12,531 bases of DNA from an uncultured Bacteroidales bacterium (GTDB lineage: Bacteria > Bacteroidota > Bacteroidia > Bacteroidales > FEN-979). A program made the position numbers and the translations under genes. The stretch covers positions 1 to 12,531 of the forward strand of contig CAIYQH010000262.1 in assembly GCA_903928285.1 (NCBI GenBank), in the 5' to 3' direction. The notes under the pieces are model-generated. The model searched no databases. It saw nothing but the letters and a program-made list of their open reading frames with translations, and was not told the origin of the DNA. Positions 1 through 6,328 of the stretch are shown piece by piece (positions within the stretch are counted from its first letter, which is position 1; the number at the start of each line of letters is the position of its first letter).

Positions 1-1
1 C

Positions 2-652
2 GGCGCTCTCACCCCGAGCGACATCCTTGCCATCAAGGGTCCGATGAAGGTTCAGGAATATATCGTGAACGAAATACAGGAGGTTTACAGGTTACAGGGT
101 GTGAAGATCAATGACAAACATTTCGAAACCATCGTTCGCCAGATGATGCGCAAGGTTGAAGTGGAAGACCCGGGTGATTCCAGGTTCCTGGAAGGGGAGT
201 TGATCAACAAGATCGATTTCCAGGATGAGAACGACTGGGTTTATGGCAAAAAGGTTGTTGAGGATCCGGGCGATTCGCCCACTTTCAAGGCCGGCCAGAT
301 CATCAGTGCGCGCAAATTGCGGGATGAGATTTCGATGCTGAAACGGAAAGACAAGAAATTAGTCGAAGCACGCGATGCCAAGCCGGCTACCGCTTTCCAA
401 ATCCTCCAGGGAATTACACGCGCCTCGTTGCAGACCAAGAGCTGGATCTCGGCAGCGTCGTTCCAGGAAACCACGAAAGTTCTCACCCAGGCTGCCATCA
501 ACGCACGTCAGGATGAACTTATGGGGCTGAAGGAAAATGTGATCGTAGGTCACCTGATCCCTGCCGGCACCGGTTTACGTGAATATGAAAACCTCATTGT
601 CGGCAGTAAGGATGAATATGAAATCCTGCTGGCCTCCAAAGAGGAAAACTAA
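2..652 (+). CDS. rpoC: DNA-directed RNA polymerase subunit beta' (3' end only)
   Basis: This is the C-terminal part (216 codons) of the beta' subunit, the largest catalytic subunit of RNA polymerase. The reading frame is open from base 2 and the true start lies upstream of the window; an ATG at 44 is internal. Recognisable beta' features are the stretch around bases 20-130 with VQEYIVNEIQEVYRLQGV, the following KINDKH and IVRQMM segment, the GITRASLQTKSW helix region and the closing HLIPAGTG motif, all typical of the conserved beta' C-terminus near the omega-subunit contact. The active-site aspartates lie upstream and are not visible. It ends at a TAA, 14 bases before the DUF3467 gene, with which it is probably co-transcribed. 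Identification is by recall of the family sequence and is very secure. Confidence 0.98.
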   Translation, partial: GALTPSDILAIKGPMKVQEYIVNEIQEVYRLQGVKINDKHFETIVRQMMRKVEVEDPGDSRFLEGELINKIDFQDENDWVYGKKVVEDPGDSPTFKAGQIISARKLRDEISMLKRKDKKLVEARDAKPATAFQILQGITRASLQTKSWISAASFQETTKVLTQAAINARQDELMGLKENVIVGHLIPAGTGLREYENLIVGSKDEYEILLASKEEN

Positions 653-666
653 ATCCAACCATCATT

Positions 667-981
667 ATGCAACCAGATAAAAAAAATCCGATCAACCAGC
701 TCAATATCGAGATTTCCGACGAAGTGGGCGAGGGTATCTATTCAAATCTGGCCATCATCACCCATTCTCCCGCCGAATTTATCGTGGACTTTGTGAAGAT
801 GATGCCGGGTGTGCCCAAAGCCAAGGTGAAATCCAGGATCATCCTTACCCCACAGCATGCCAAGCGGTTATACAAGGCCCTCAAGGAAAATGTAGCCAAG
901 TATGAAGCCATGCATGGTGAGATCAGGGATGCCGAAGGGGAGATTCCCTTTAACTTCCCTACCCCCACCGCACAGGCATAA
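667..981 (+). CDS. DUF3467 domain protein
   Basis: A 104-residue cytoplasmic protein with no signal peptide or membrane segment. It matches the DUF3467 family in length and character: an N-terminal ISDEVGEGIYSNLAIITHSPAEFIVDF-type segment (about residues 17-45, given here only as a description of the pattern), an ILTPQHAKRL motif near residues 59-68, and a helical Lys/Glu-rich end with a Pro/Ala tail. The function of the family is unknown to me. In Bacteroidota such a gene commonly follows rpoC, and it does so here after 14 bases, which suggests co-transcription with the RNA polymerase operon. No clear Shine-Dalgarno precedes the ATG, as is usual in this phylum. A strong intrinsic terminator lies 60 bases after its stop. 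Confidence 0.9.
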   Translation: MQPDKKNPINQLNIEISDEVGEGIYSNLAIITHSPAEFIVDFVKMMPGVPKAKVKSRIILTPQHAKRLYKALKENVAKYEAMHGEIRDAEGEIPFNFPTPTAQA

Positions 982-1041
982 GGAAACGGGCGGGCCAGGG
1001 CGACTCAGGTCACCCAGGTTATTTAAGGTGTAATTTGAACG

Positions 1042-1071
1042 ACTGCAGGAAGAGATTCCTGCAGTTTTTTT
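1042..1071 (+). terminator. Intrinsic terminator of the rpoC-DUF3467 transcript
   Basis: A perfect 10-base-pair inverted repeat (ACTGCAGGAA at 1042-1051, TTCCTGCAGT at 1056-1065) encloses a GAGA tetraloop, and the run of T continues to 1071. This is a textbook rho-independent terminator for plus-strand transcription. Its T tract overlaps the TAA stop (1070-1072) of the convergent minus-strand gene. On the minus strand the hairpin is not followed by a T run, so it should work mainly in the plus direction. Confidence 0.93.
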
Positions 1072-2257
1072 ATTGCCTGAACTTTCTCAGGGAGGCCTCG
1101 TAGGTCCCGGTCGGGAGATGAAGTTGTGTTGCCAGTTCCACCGCCTTCATCTCATATTTGATGGCATCCTCCTTATTACCCAGTTTGAAAAGCAGTTTTG
1201 CGCAGGCATCGTTATTTTCGGGGGTACTCTTGATGGAAATGGCTTTCTTAGCCCATTCAACGCCCTTTTCGAGATACTTTTTGTCGGTGGTCATTTTTGC
1301 GAAATTCGACGATGTCAGCGTTAGTTTAACCTGGTCGTCGCCATAATATTTTTCAAGATCTGCCGTGACCAGGTCGAAATATTTCTCCTGATCTCCCCTC
1401 ATCAGGTAAATATTGAGCTGCGCATCAAAGATGGCCTTTTCGCCCCCTTCATACCCCGTCGACCTGATCTTCTGTTTTATTTCAGCAAGGGCTGTTTCAG
1501 CGTAGCTTCTGCTCCTGGCCAGCCCGATCAGCGACTGGTAGCAGATGCTGTAAATCTTGGAATCGACCGAATCGTGCGTATAGGCTTTTGAAAATTCTTT
1601 CCGGTGGGTCATCAAAAAGGCAAATTCCTTTGAGTCGATATCCGACAGATAGAGATAGATCAGATTCCAGTTGGGCCGCTTCAGCAGTTCTGTCTCCTTA
1701 ATGCCTGAAAAATAGAGTGTAAGTGGTTCGTTTACCGGCATATAGGCGCCCTCAAGGCGGTCGAGATATTTCAGCATAAATTCAGGGTCGCGGTTGCCAT
1801 CCTGGAATTTTTTCAGACAGGCCACAAAACCTTCACCGGGAGTAAGGGCATCCATGCCCATTCTGATATAATCCCGGGCCTGCTGCGCCGCGCCTACCCG
1901 TTTATGGACCAGCTCCCCGTTCGCATTGATAAAGAGCAGGGTCGGGTAGGCCATCACCTGGAAGGTTTTCGCCAGCTCGGGCCCCTCGCCCTTTTCCATG
2001 TCGAAATGGGCGCAGATAAAGGTTTTGTTATAGTAATCTGCAACGCTGTCCTTTGTGAACATATTGGCAGCCATCCATTTACACGGACCGCACCAGGAGG
2101 TGTAAGCATCCACGAAGATCATTTTGTTCTGATTTTTTGCCATCGTCATCAGCTCCGAAAAGGGTTTGTCGATGAAGAAGATGGAGCGGTTCTGGCTGAA
2201 TCCGCTGAAAGTGCATATAAAGAGGATACCTGTCAGCAGGGATGTTATTTTTCTCAT
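1070..2257 (-). CDS. Exported thioredoxin-fold protein with C-terminal helical region
   Basis: A 395-residue protein with a signal peptide (residues 1 to about 22: basic MRK, hydrophobic core, ending FSQ) followed by a thioredoxin-like domain at about residues 30-145. The active site WCGPC has Cys56 and Cys59, and the cis-proline is Pro105 in AYPTLLF. This is the arrangement of DUF255/thioredoxin_7-like periplasmic proteins that reduce or exchange disulfides. The remaining ~250 residues are mostly helical, and the last part (about 350-390, AKKAIS, LFKLGNKEDAIKYEMKAVELA-like pattern) looks like a TPR-type repeat. I chose the ATG at 2257 because it gives a proper signal peptide; an upstream in-frame ATG at 2317 would add 20 residues before it. 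A near-consensus -7 box (AATCTTTG on the minus strand, 2299-2292) lies upstream. The gene is single, convergent with DUF3467. Redox partner and substrate are unknown. Confidence 0.87.
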   Translation of the reverse strand: MRKITSLLTGILFICTFSGFSQNRSIFFIDKPFSELMTMAKNQNKMIFVDAYTSWCGPCKWMAANMFTKDSVADYYNKTFICAHFDMEKGEGPELAKTFQVMAYPTLLFINANGELVHKRVGAAQQARDYIRMGMDALTPGEGFVACLKKFQDGNRDPEFMLKYLDRLEGAYMPVNEPLTLYFSGIKETELLKRPNWNLIYLYLSDIDSKEFAFLMTHRKEFSKAYTHDSVDSKIYSICYQSLIGLARSRSYAETALAEIKQKIRSTGYEGGEKAIFDAQLNIYLMRGDQEKYFDLVTADLEKYYGDDQVKLTLTSSNFAKMTTDKKYLEKGVEWAKKAISIKSTPENNDACAKLLFKLGNKEDAIKYEMKAVELATQLHLPTGTYEASLRKFRQ

Positions 2258-2297
2258 GGAAATCAGTTTTATCGAATAAGGGTGTTGATGGCAAAGA

Positions 2298-2324
2298 TTG
2301 TGCGAAGGTAATATCATATCTTTG
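2298..2324 (+). promoter_or_regulatory. Candidate Bacteroidota promoter for the DUF2520 operon
   Basis: A TATCTTTG octamer at 2317-2324 fits the Bacteroidota -7 consensus TAnnTTTG exactly. A TTG at 2298-2300 is 16 bases upstream, slightly shorter than the usual 19-21 spacing for the -33 element. Transcription would begin near 2331, giving a leader of under 20 bases before the GTG start at 2349. The surrounding sequence is very AT-rich. Prediction only. Confidence 0.5.
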
Positions 2325-2348
2325 TATTTTTATTAAAATTTTATCAGT

Positions 2349-3146
2349 GTGCAGCACCAAAACATTGAAGAAGCAGTTTTAATCGGGGCTGGTAACGTGG
2401 CTTCCCACCTGGGGATGGCCCTGGTGGGGCAGGGAATCCGGGTGGTGGAATTGTATAACCGCACTCCGGCCAGAGGCAGGGAGCTCGCCACAAGGCTTGG
2501 AGCAGCCTTTATTCCCGCCATCGGGGAGTTGACCCGGTCGGCCGACCTCTATATTTTTACTGTAGCCGATGCCGCTATTGCCCCGCTGGCTGCATTGCTG
2601 CGGTTGGATGATAAACTGGTCGTCCACACCTCCGGAACCATGGAGATGGAGCTGTTGTCGCAGGTCTCTGACAGTTTCGGGGTTTTTTACCCCTTGCAGA
2701 CCTTCTCTACTTCCCGTACCGCCGGGTTTCGCGGCATACCCGTTTGCCTGGAGGCCAATACCACCATGGCCCGGCTGCAGCTGGAGGAGGTTGCCCGCAA
2801 GCTGACCGATAATGTCTATTTTATCGACAGCGACCAGCGCAGGCTGCTGCATGTTGCGGCCGTTTTTGCATCAAACTTCACCAATTTCATGAATACCGTG
2901 GCAGAAGAGCTGCTCGGGTCGGAGGGGATCACCTTCGAGCTGCTGAAACCGCTAATCGCACAGACCGCCGAAAACGTAAAACACGGGCACCCCTTTCATT
3001 TTCAGACAGGACCCGCTTTCCGGGGCGACGAACAGGTACTTTCCAGTCATCGTGAACTGCTGAAAGACCATCCCGGTTATCTTGAAATTTATGATGTGAT
3101 CAGCAGGAATATCATCCAATATAAAACTGAAAATGGGAAATTATAA
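2349..3146 (+). CDS. Rossmann-like / DUF2520 domain protein
   Basis: A 265-residue cytoplasmic protein with two domains. The N-terminal Rossmann fold (about residues 9-120) carries the dinucleotide-binding GAGNVA motif (Gly13, Gly15, Ala18), like ketopantoate reductase and F420-dependent NADP oxidoreductase relatives. The YPLQTFS motif (about 114-120) and the helical C-terminal half (about 130-260, with the LLHVAAVFASNF segment at 166-177) are characteristic of DUF2520. It probably binds NAD(P), but the substrate is not known. The start is GTG: the frame closes with a TAA at 2334-2336, no other start lies between, and the next ATG would remove the nucleotide-binding loop. It overlaps the next gene by 14 bases, so translation is likely coupled. 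The neighbours (KdsC-like phosphatase, UbiA prenyltransferase) hint at a shared lipid or sugar pathway, which is inference. Confidence 0.88.
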   Translation: MQHQNIEEAVLIGAGNVASHLGMALVGQGIRVVELYNRTPARGRELATRLGAAFIPAIGELTRSADLYIFTVADAAIAPLAALLRLDDKLVVHTSGTMEMELLSQVSDSFGVFYPLQTFSTSRTAGFRGIPVCLEANTTMARLQLEEVARKLTDNVYFIDSDQRRLLHVAAVFASNFTNFMNTVAEELLGSEGITFELLKPLIAQTAENVKHGHPFHFQTGPAFRGDEQVLSSHRELLKDHPGYLEIYDVISRNIIQYKTENGKL

Positions 3147-3654
3147 GGAGCTGCTTCAGCATATCAATACCTTCATTTTTGATTATGACGGGGTGCTGAC
3201 CGACGGCAGTGTGATAACAACCAATGAAGGCGATGCCTACCGGGTATCAAACGTGAAGGATGGCTATGCCCTGCAGCTGGCCGTGAAAAAGGGTTACAGG
3301 GTGGCCGTCATTTCCGGCGCCAGGTCCGATTCGATGATGCACCGTCTGAAGGCACTGCAGATTACCGATATCTTTCTGGGGATCGAAAAGAAACAGGAGG
3401 CCTTCCGTTCTTACCTGAAAACACATAACCTCATGCCGGAACAGGTGCTTTATATGGGCGATGATATCCCCGACTACGAGGTGATGAAGGAGGCGGGGGT
3501 ACCCACATGCCCCGCCGATGCGGCCGAAGAGATCAGGTCGGTTGCAAAATACATCTCTCATTTCAACGGGGGTAAAGGATGCGTGCGCGATGTCATTGAA
3601 CAGGTGCTGAAGGTCCAGGGGAAATGGATGAATGATGATGCTTACCATTGGTGA
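3133..3654 (+). CDS. KdsC-like HAD-superfamily phosphatase
   Basis: A 173-residue cytoplasmic HAD phosphatase of the small cap-less KdsC type. Motif I is DYDGVLTDG with nucleophile Asp17 and acid/base Asp19; motif II is Ser61 in ISGARS; motif III is the lysine at 86 or 87 in GIEKK; motif IV is GDDIPD with Asp110, Asp111 and Asp114. The ending GGKGCVRDVIE (147-157) matches the GGxGAVRE tail of Kdo-8-phosphate phosphatases, and the length is normal for the family. KdsC removes phosphate from Kdo-8-phosphate to give Kdo for the LPS inner core; lpxB in the same window fits a lipopolysaccharide maker. I do not assign the symbol, because KdsC-like enzymes in this cluster have not, to my knowledge, been tested and related members act on other sugar acids. 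The start overlaps the DUF2520 gene by 14 bases. Confidence 0.88.
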   Translation: MGNYKELLQHINTFIFDYDGVLTDGSVITTNEGDAYRVSNVKDGYALQLAVKKGYRVAVISGARSDSMMHRLKALQITDIFLGIEKKQEAFRSYLKTHNLMPEQVLYMGDDIPDYEVMKEAGVPTCPADAAEEIRSVAKYISHFNGGKGCVRDVIEQVLKVQGKWMNDDAYHW

Positions 3655-3668
3655 AAGGAAACAGATAA

Positions 3669-4658
3669 ATGATAAACATGATAAAGAAGATCAGGATAAA
3701 CCTCAGTGTGGAGAATCTGAAGGCGGTGAGCCAGCTTATCAGGCTGCCGAATATACTGATCATCATCCTTACCCAGGTTTTACTGCGGTATTGTATCCTT
3801 GCGCCGCTGATCTATTCGCGGAACCAGGGCACCGGCACTTCGCTGGCTGATTTCATTGCGCTGGTGGCGGCCACGGTGCTCATCGCCGTCGGGGGATATG
3901 TGATCAACGACTATTTTGATGTGAAGATCGACAGTGTCAACAGGCCCGACAAGCTGTTGGTAAACAGGCTGATCTCTGCGCGAGGCGCCATAAAACTGCA
4001 TATCCTGCTGAACGTTTTGGCCATGTTCATCGGGTTTTACCTTTCATGGCGCGTAAAGGCCGTGAGTTTCGGATTGATCTTCCCCTTCCTTTCGGGTGTG
4101 CTCTGGATCTATTCGGCAAAATACAAGCGGGTCTTTTTCTGGGGAAACTTCCTGGTTGCCGCCCTGTCGTCCTTTGTGATCCTGATCGTGTGGCTCTTTG
4201 AATTCTTCTGGCTCAGGATCCATGCGCTGTCATTCGGCGATGCACTGCCCTATATCCGTTCCATCAATTCTGTTTTTCTGGGCTATGCCATCTTCGCCTT
4301 CCTGGTCTCGATGATCCGCGAGATTGTCAAGGATATGGAAGATACCGAGGGCGACACCCTCTTCGGTTGCCGGACCCTGCCGGTGGTGGCGGGTATGCAA
4401 TATACGCGGTACCTTGTGGCAGCCATCATTTTGATGACCATCCTGCTTCTTGCCTATGCACAGTTCATTCTTTACAGGCTGGGGATGATGATGGTATTCT
4501 GGTATTTCCTGGTAACCGTCCAGGCCGGGGCTTTTTACCTGTTGCTCTCTCTCTTCCGGGCCCGTGAAAAACAGGATTATCATTTCCTCAGCAACCTTTG
4601 CAAACTGATCATGGTGGCAGGCATCATGTCGATCGAAATTATCTATATCTCAGTTTAG
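3669..4658 (+). CDS. UbiA-family prenyltransferase (geranylgeranylglycerol-phosphate synthase-like)
   Basis: A 329-residue integral membrane protein with about eight to nine hydrophobic helices. It has both aspartate-rich motifs of the UbiA superfamily: NDYFDVKID (Asn80-Asp88, the NDxxDxxxD signature) and KDMEDTEGD (Asp222, Asp225, Asp229, the second DxxxD). These bind the prenyl diphosphate through magnesium. The Bacteroidota members in this position are usually labelled geranylgeranylglycerol-phosphate geranylgeranyltransferase by similarity to the archaeal lipid enzyme; menaquinone or haem prenylation are alternatives. I cannot tell the acceptor from sequence alone. An AAAGGA just upstream is a possible ribosome binding site. 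A second in-frame ATG three codons downstream is an equally possible start. It is 14 bases after the phosphatase gene and is the last gene of this unit. Confidence 0.88.
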   Translation: MINMIKKIRINLSVENLKAVSQLIRLPNILIIILTQVLLRYCILAPLIYSRNQGTGTSLADFIALVAATVLIAVGGYVINDYFDVKIDSVNRPDKLLVNRLISARGAIKLHILLNVLAMFIGFYLSWRVKAVSFGLIFPFLSGVLWIYSAKYKRVFFWGNFLVAALSSFVILIVWLFEFFWLRIHALSFGDALPYIRSINSVFLGYAIFAFLVSMIREIVKDMEDTEGDTLFGCRTLPVVAGMQYTRYLVAAIILMTILLLAYAQFILYRLGMMMVFWYFLVTVQAGAFYLLLSLFRAREKQDYHFLSNLCKLIMVAGIMSIEIIYISV

Positions 4659-4738
4659 CTTATAGCTGGCAGAGCCTCTGCTTGTCATTTATATGATCAT
4701 CATAGAGGTCGTTTACTTCTCAAAAACAGGATCAATTT

Positions 4739-4825
4739 TTAACCACCATGACACAATGAAGGCACAATGTACACAAAGCATTCCATTGTGACCATTGTGT
4801 AAATCATGGTGACCATTGTGGTTAA
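4739..4825. repeat. 87-base imperfect palindrome, probable dispersed intergenic repeat
   Basis: The element begins TTAACCAC (4739-4746) and ends with its exact reverse complement GTGGTTAA (4818-4825). Between them the two arms stay complementary with mismatches, built from repeated CACAATG on the left and CATTGTG on the right; CCATTGTG occurs three times (4783-4790, 4792-4799, 4813-4820). It has no coding potential and lies between the UbiA and maf genes. As recalled, similar palindromes made of TTAACCACnnnGnCAC units are common between genes in environmental Bacteroidota and other phyla, but I cannot count copies from one window. As RNA it would fold into an imperfect hairpin. The flanking 4659-4738 and 4826-4898 hold no gene or clear terminator that I can see. 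Confidence 0.72.
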
Positions 4826-4898
4826 TTTTAAAGTGTAAATTAGGGATGAAGATTCTTATGAGTCACAACAAATTATCAAACAAAACAATGAATCCTGC

Positions 4899-5483
4899 AT
4901 GATAAACCTCATCCTGACCGGAAAACGCATCATCCTTGCGTCTCAGTCGCCCCGCCGGCAATACCTGTTGAAAGAGCTGGGAATTGATTTCGAAATCATG
5001 ATCCCCGATGTGGATGAGGTCTATCCGGATGGAATGCGTCCTGAGGAGATCGCCGTTTACCTGGCCGAGCTGAAGGCCCGGGCCATAGATCCTGCACTGC
5101 TGGATGAAAACACCATTGTCATCACGGCCGATACGATCGTCTATATAGGCAATGAAGTGCTTGGCAAACCTGTCGGGTATGGCGGGGCCGTAGCGATGCT
5201 GCAGAAACTCTCGGGTCATACGCATGATGTCATCACTGCAGTATGCCTGGTTTCGGCTGCGAAACGCCGTTCGTTCCACGTGCTGTCGTCGGTTACCTTC
5301 AGGGAGTTGCTGGCAGAGGAGATCGAATACTATATCCGCAATTTCAGTCCCTTCGACAAGGCGGGGGCCTATGGGGTCCAGGAGTGGATCGGCTATATCG
5401 GGATCAGCCGGATCGATGGCTCCTTCTTCAACGTGATGGGGCTTCCTGTAAAGGAACTTTATGAAGAGCTCTCTGCCTTCTAA
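4899..5483 (+). CDS. maf: Maf-type nucleoside triphosphate pyrophosphatase (dTTP/UTP type)
   Basis: A 194-residue cytoplasmic protein of normal Maf/HAM1-fold length. Family signatures are SQSPRR (15-20), the metal-binding ADT with Asp78, GKP (89-91), SGHTHDV (105-111) and DKAGAYGVQ (153-161). The KAGAYGxQ form is that of the YhdE subgroup, which hydrolyses dTTP, UTP and modified pyrimidine nucleotides to the monophosphate plus pyrophosphate; the YceF subgroup, active on m7GTP, differs at this place. Such enzymes clean the nucleotide pool and have been linked to division arrest when overproduced. The ATG at 4899 gives the standard N-terminus. It follows the palindromic repeat and may have its own promoter, though I see no TAnnTTTG box in the gap. 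It converges with the gene at 5539-6240 with no visible terminator between them. Confidence 0.94.
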   Translation: MINLILTGKRIILASQSPRRQYLLKELGIDFEIMIPDVDEVYPDGMRPEEIAVYLAELKARAIDPALLDENTIVITADTIVYIGNEVLGKPVGYGGAVAMLQKLSGHTHDVITAVCLVSAAKRRSFHVLSSVTFRELLAEEIEYYIRNFSPFDKAGAYGVQEWIGYIGISRIDGSFFNVMGLPVKELYEELSAF

Positions 5484-5538
5484 TGTACCCTACTGTGCCT
5501 ACTGTGGTGAAATAGCATTCTTTTCTGTTGAAACACTA

Positions 5539-6240
5539 CTACCTGCACCTGCACTCACTCGAGTCGCGTATCGCCTCCACCGAGACATCGTCAATAAAAT
5601 AGTAGGTTGATTTAAAAAGGGAATCTGTTGGCGACTGGGTTGCAATATTCCAGAAGCTGTCGCCTGCTGTAAAGTCGCCGATGGTGAGCAGTTTCTCACT
5701 TCCTCTGGCCTTATAAACACCTTTGATACACATCCATTGATCCTGGTCCAGCAGGAATTTCCCGCTGCCCAGGGAGACGGCGGGAAGCTTCATCTTGTGA
5801 GAAGACGACTCTTTGATCTCGGTTGCCGACAACAAGGCTCCCAGTTGCCTGATCCCGTAGGTTGACTTCCCCAGGCTCACCCATGCGCTTATGCAATAGA
5901 GATTACCGGCAGTCAGCGTGGTGTCGAGCACCGTCTGGATATATTCATAAAATTCATTGTGGTTCAACAGGTAAAACTGCATTCCTGCATAGCCATGCCC
6001 CGAATGGGCCAGCCGGCCTCCCTTTTTGTTGAACTCAGTGCCGTAGTCGAGGCCTGGGCTGCAATCGTTGAAATAGTCGGGCGTGCCGGTATTGGGGCTT
6101 ATCCAGAACCGGGCAAGACTTACCTGGCCCGGTTGATCGGGACAGCCGTTTTTTATCTCAAAACCGGGGTTTTTCACCAGGTTTTGTGCCGGAAGCAACA
6201 GCGGGATCCATAACAACAGGATGATCAGGGTACGGGACAT
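5539..6240 (-). CDS. Secreted single-domain NPGFE protein
   Basis: A 233-residue protein with a signal peptide (residues 1 to about 19, ending LLLPAQ). Right after cleavage comes NLVKNPGFE (20-28), then Cys33, Trp46 and a TPDYFNDC motif (53-60). Later segments, YAGMQFY, YEYIQTVL, a TAGNLYCISAWVSL-like strand, WMCIKGVYKARGSEKLLTIGDF and YYFIDDVSVE, are the beta-strand pattern found in Bacteroidota envelope proteins as a jelly-roll-like domain, usually in front of an OmpA peptidoglycan-binding domain or a type IX secretion tail. Here neither follows: the protein stops soon after the domain with a Cys/Arg-rich end (SSECRCR), and only 55 bases separate it from maf. Function is not known; carbohydrate binding is a guess from the fold. 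I chose ATG 6240 over the in-frame ATG at 6360 because it starts the signal peptide and the longer form would overlap surE. Confidence 0.82.
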   Translation of the reverse strand: MSRTLIILLLWIPLLLPAQNLVKNPGFEIKNGCPDQPGQVSLARFWISPNTGTPDYFNDCSPGLDYGTEFNKKGGRLAHSGHGYAGMQFYLLNHNEFYEYIQTVLDTTLTAGNLYCISAWVSLGKSTYGIRQLGALLSATEIKESSSHKMKLPAVSLGSGKFLLDQDQWMCIKGVYKARGSEKLLTIGDFTAGDSFWNIATQSPTDSLFKSTYYFIDDVSVEAIRDSSECRCR

Positions 6241-6266
6241 AGAAGTGATTTTGTGATTGAATGGCT

Positions 6267-6274
6267 CAAAGCTA
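6267..6274 (-). promoter_or_regulatory. Candidate -7 box for the NPGFE gene
   Basis: Read on the minus strand, 6274-6267 is TAGCTTTG, an exact match to TAnnTTTG. It lies 26 bases before the chosen ATG at 6240 and would give a leader of about 20 bases. I see no good TTG -33 element at the expected distance. Support for this box also favours the shorter start, since the ATG at 6360 lies upstream of it. Confidence 0.45.
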
Positions 6275-6287
6275 CTGGATTTATTCC

Positions 6288-6295
6288 TACTTTTG
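6288..6295 (+). promoter_or_regulatory. Candidate -7 box for the surE-lpxB operon
   Basis: TACTTTTG at 6288-6295 matches the TAnnTTTG consensus exactly and lies 33 bases before the surE ATG, implying a leader of about 25 bases. The TTG at 6257-6259 is too far upstream (28 bases) to be a normal -33 element. The box is 13 bases from the oppositely directed one at 6267-6274, so the two divergent promoters would overlap. Confidence 0.5.
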
Positions 6296-6328
6296 AAGAA
6301 CTTTTTAAACAGTTGAAAATTATAGTAA

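Noticed and set aside
2257..2298. AATCTTTG as promoter of the thioredoxin-like gene
   Set aside because: One mismatch to TAnnTTTG and no -33 element at the right distance; mentioned with the gene but not listed as a separate feature.
4669..4681. GCAGAG/CTCTGC inverted repeat just after the UbiA stop
   Set aside because: Only one base between the arms, so the hairpin cannot form fully, and there is no T tract.
4704..4720. Hairpin AGAGGT/ACTTCT after the UbiA gene as a terminator
   Set aside because: Six pairs with one wobble, and it is followed by CAAAAACAGG, not a T run; the T run at 4736-4740 is too far away.
4888..4902. Four-codon mini-ORF (ATG AAT CCT GCA TGA) overlapping the maf start as ATGA
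   Set aside because: Too short to support as a leader peptide; chance overlap is likely in such AT-rich sequence.
5489..5506. Direct repeat CCTACTGTG CCTACTGTG after maf
   Set aside because: Two copies of nine bases only; no structure or link to an element could be shown.
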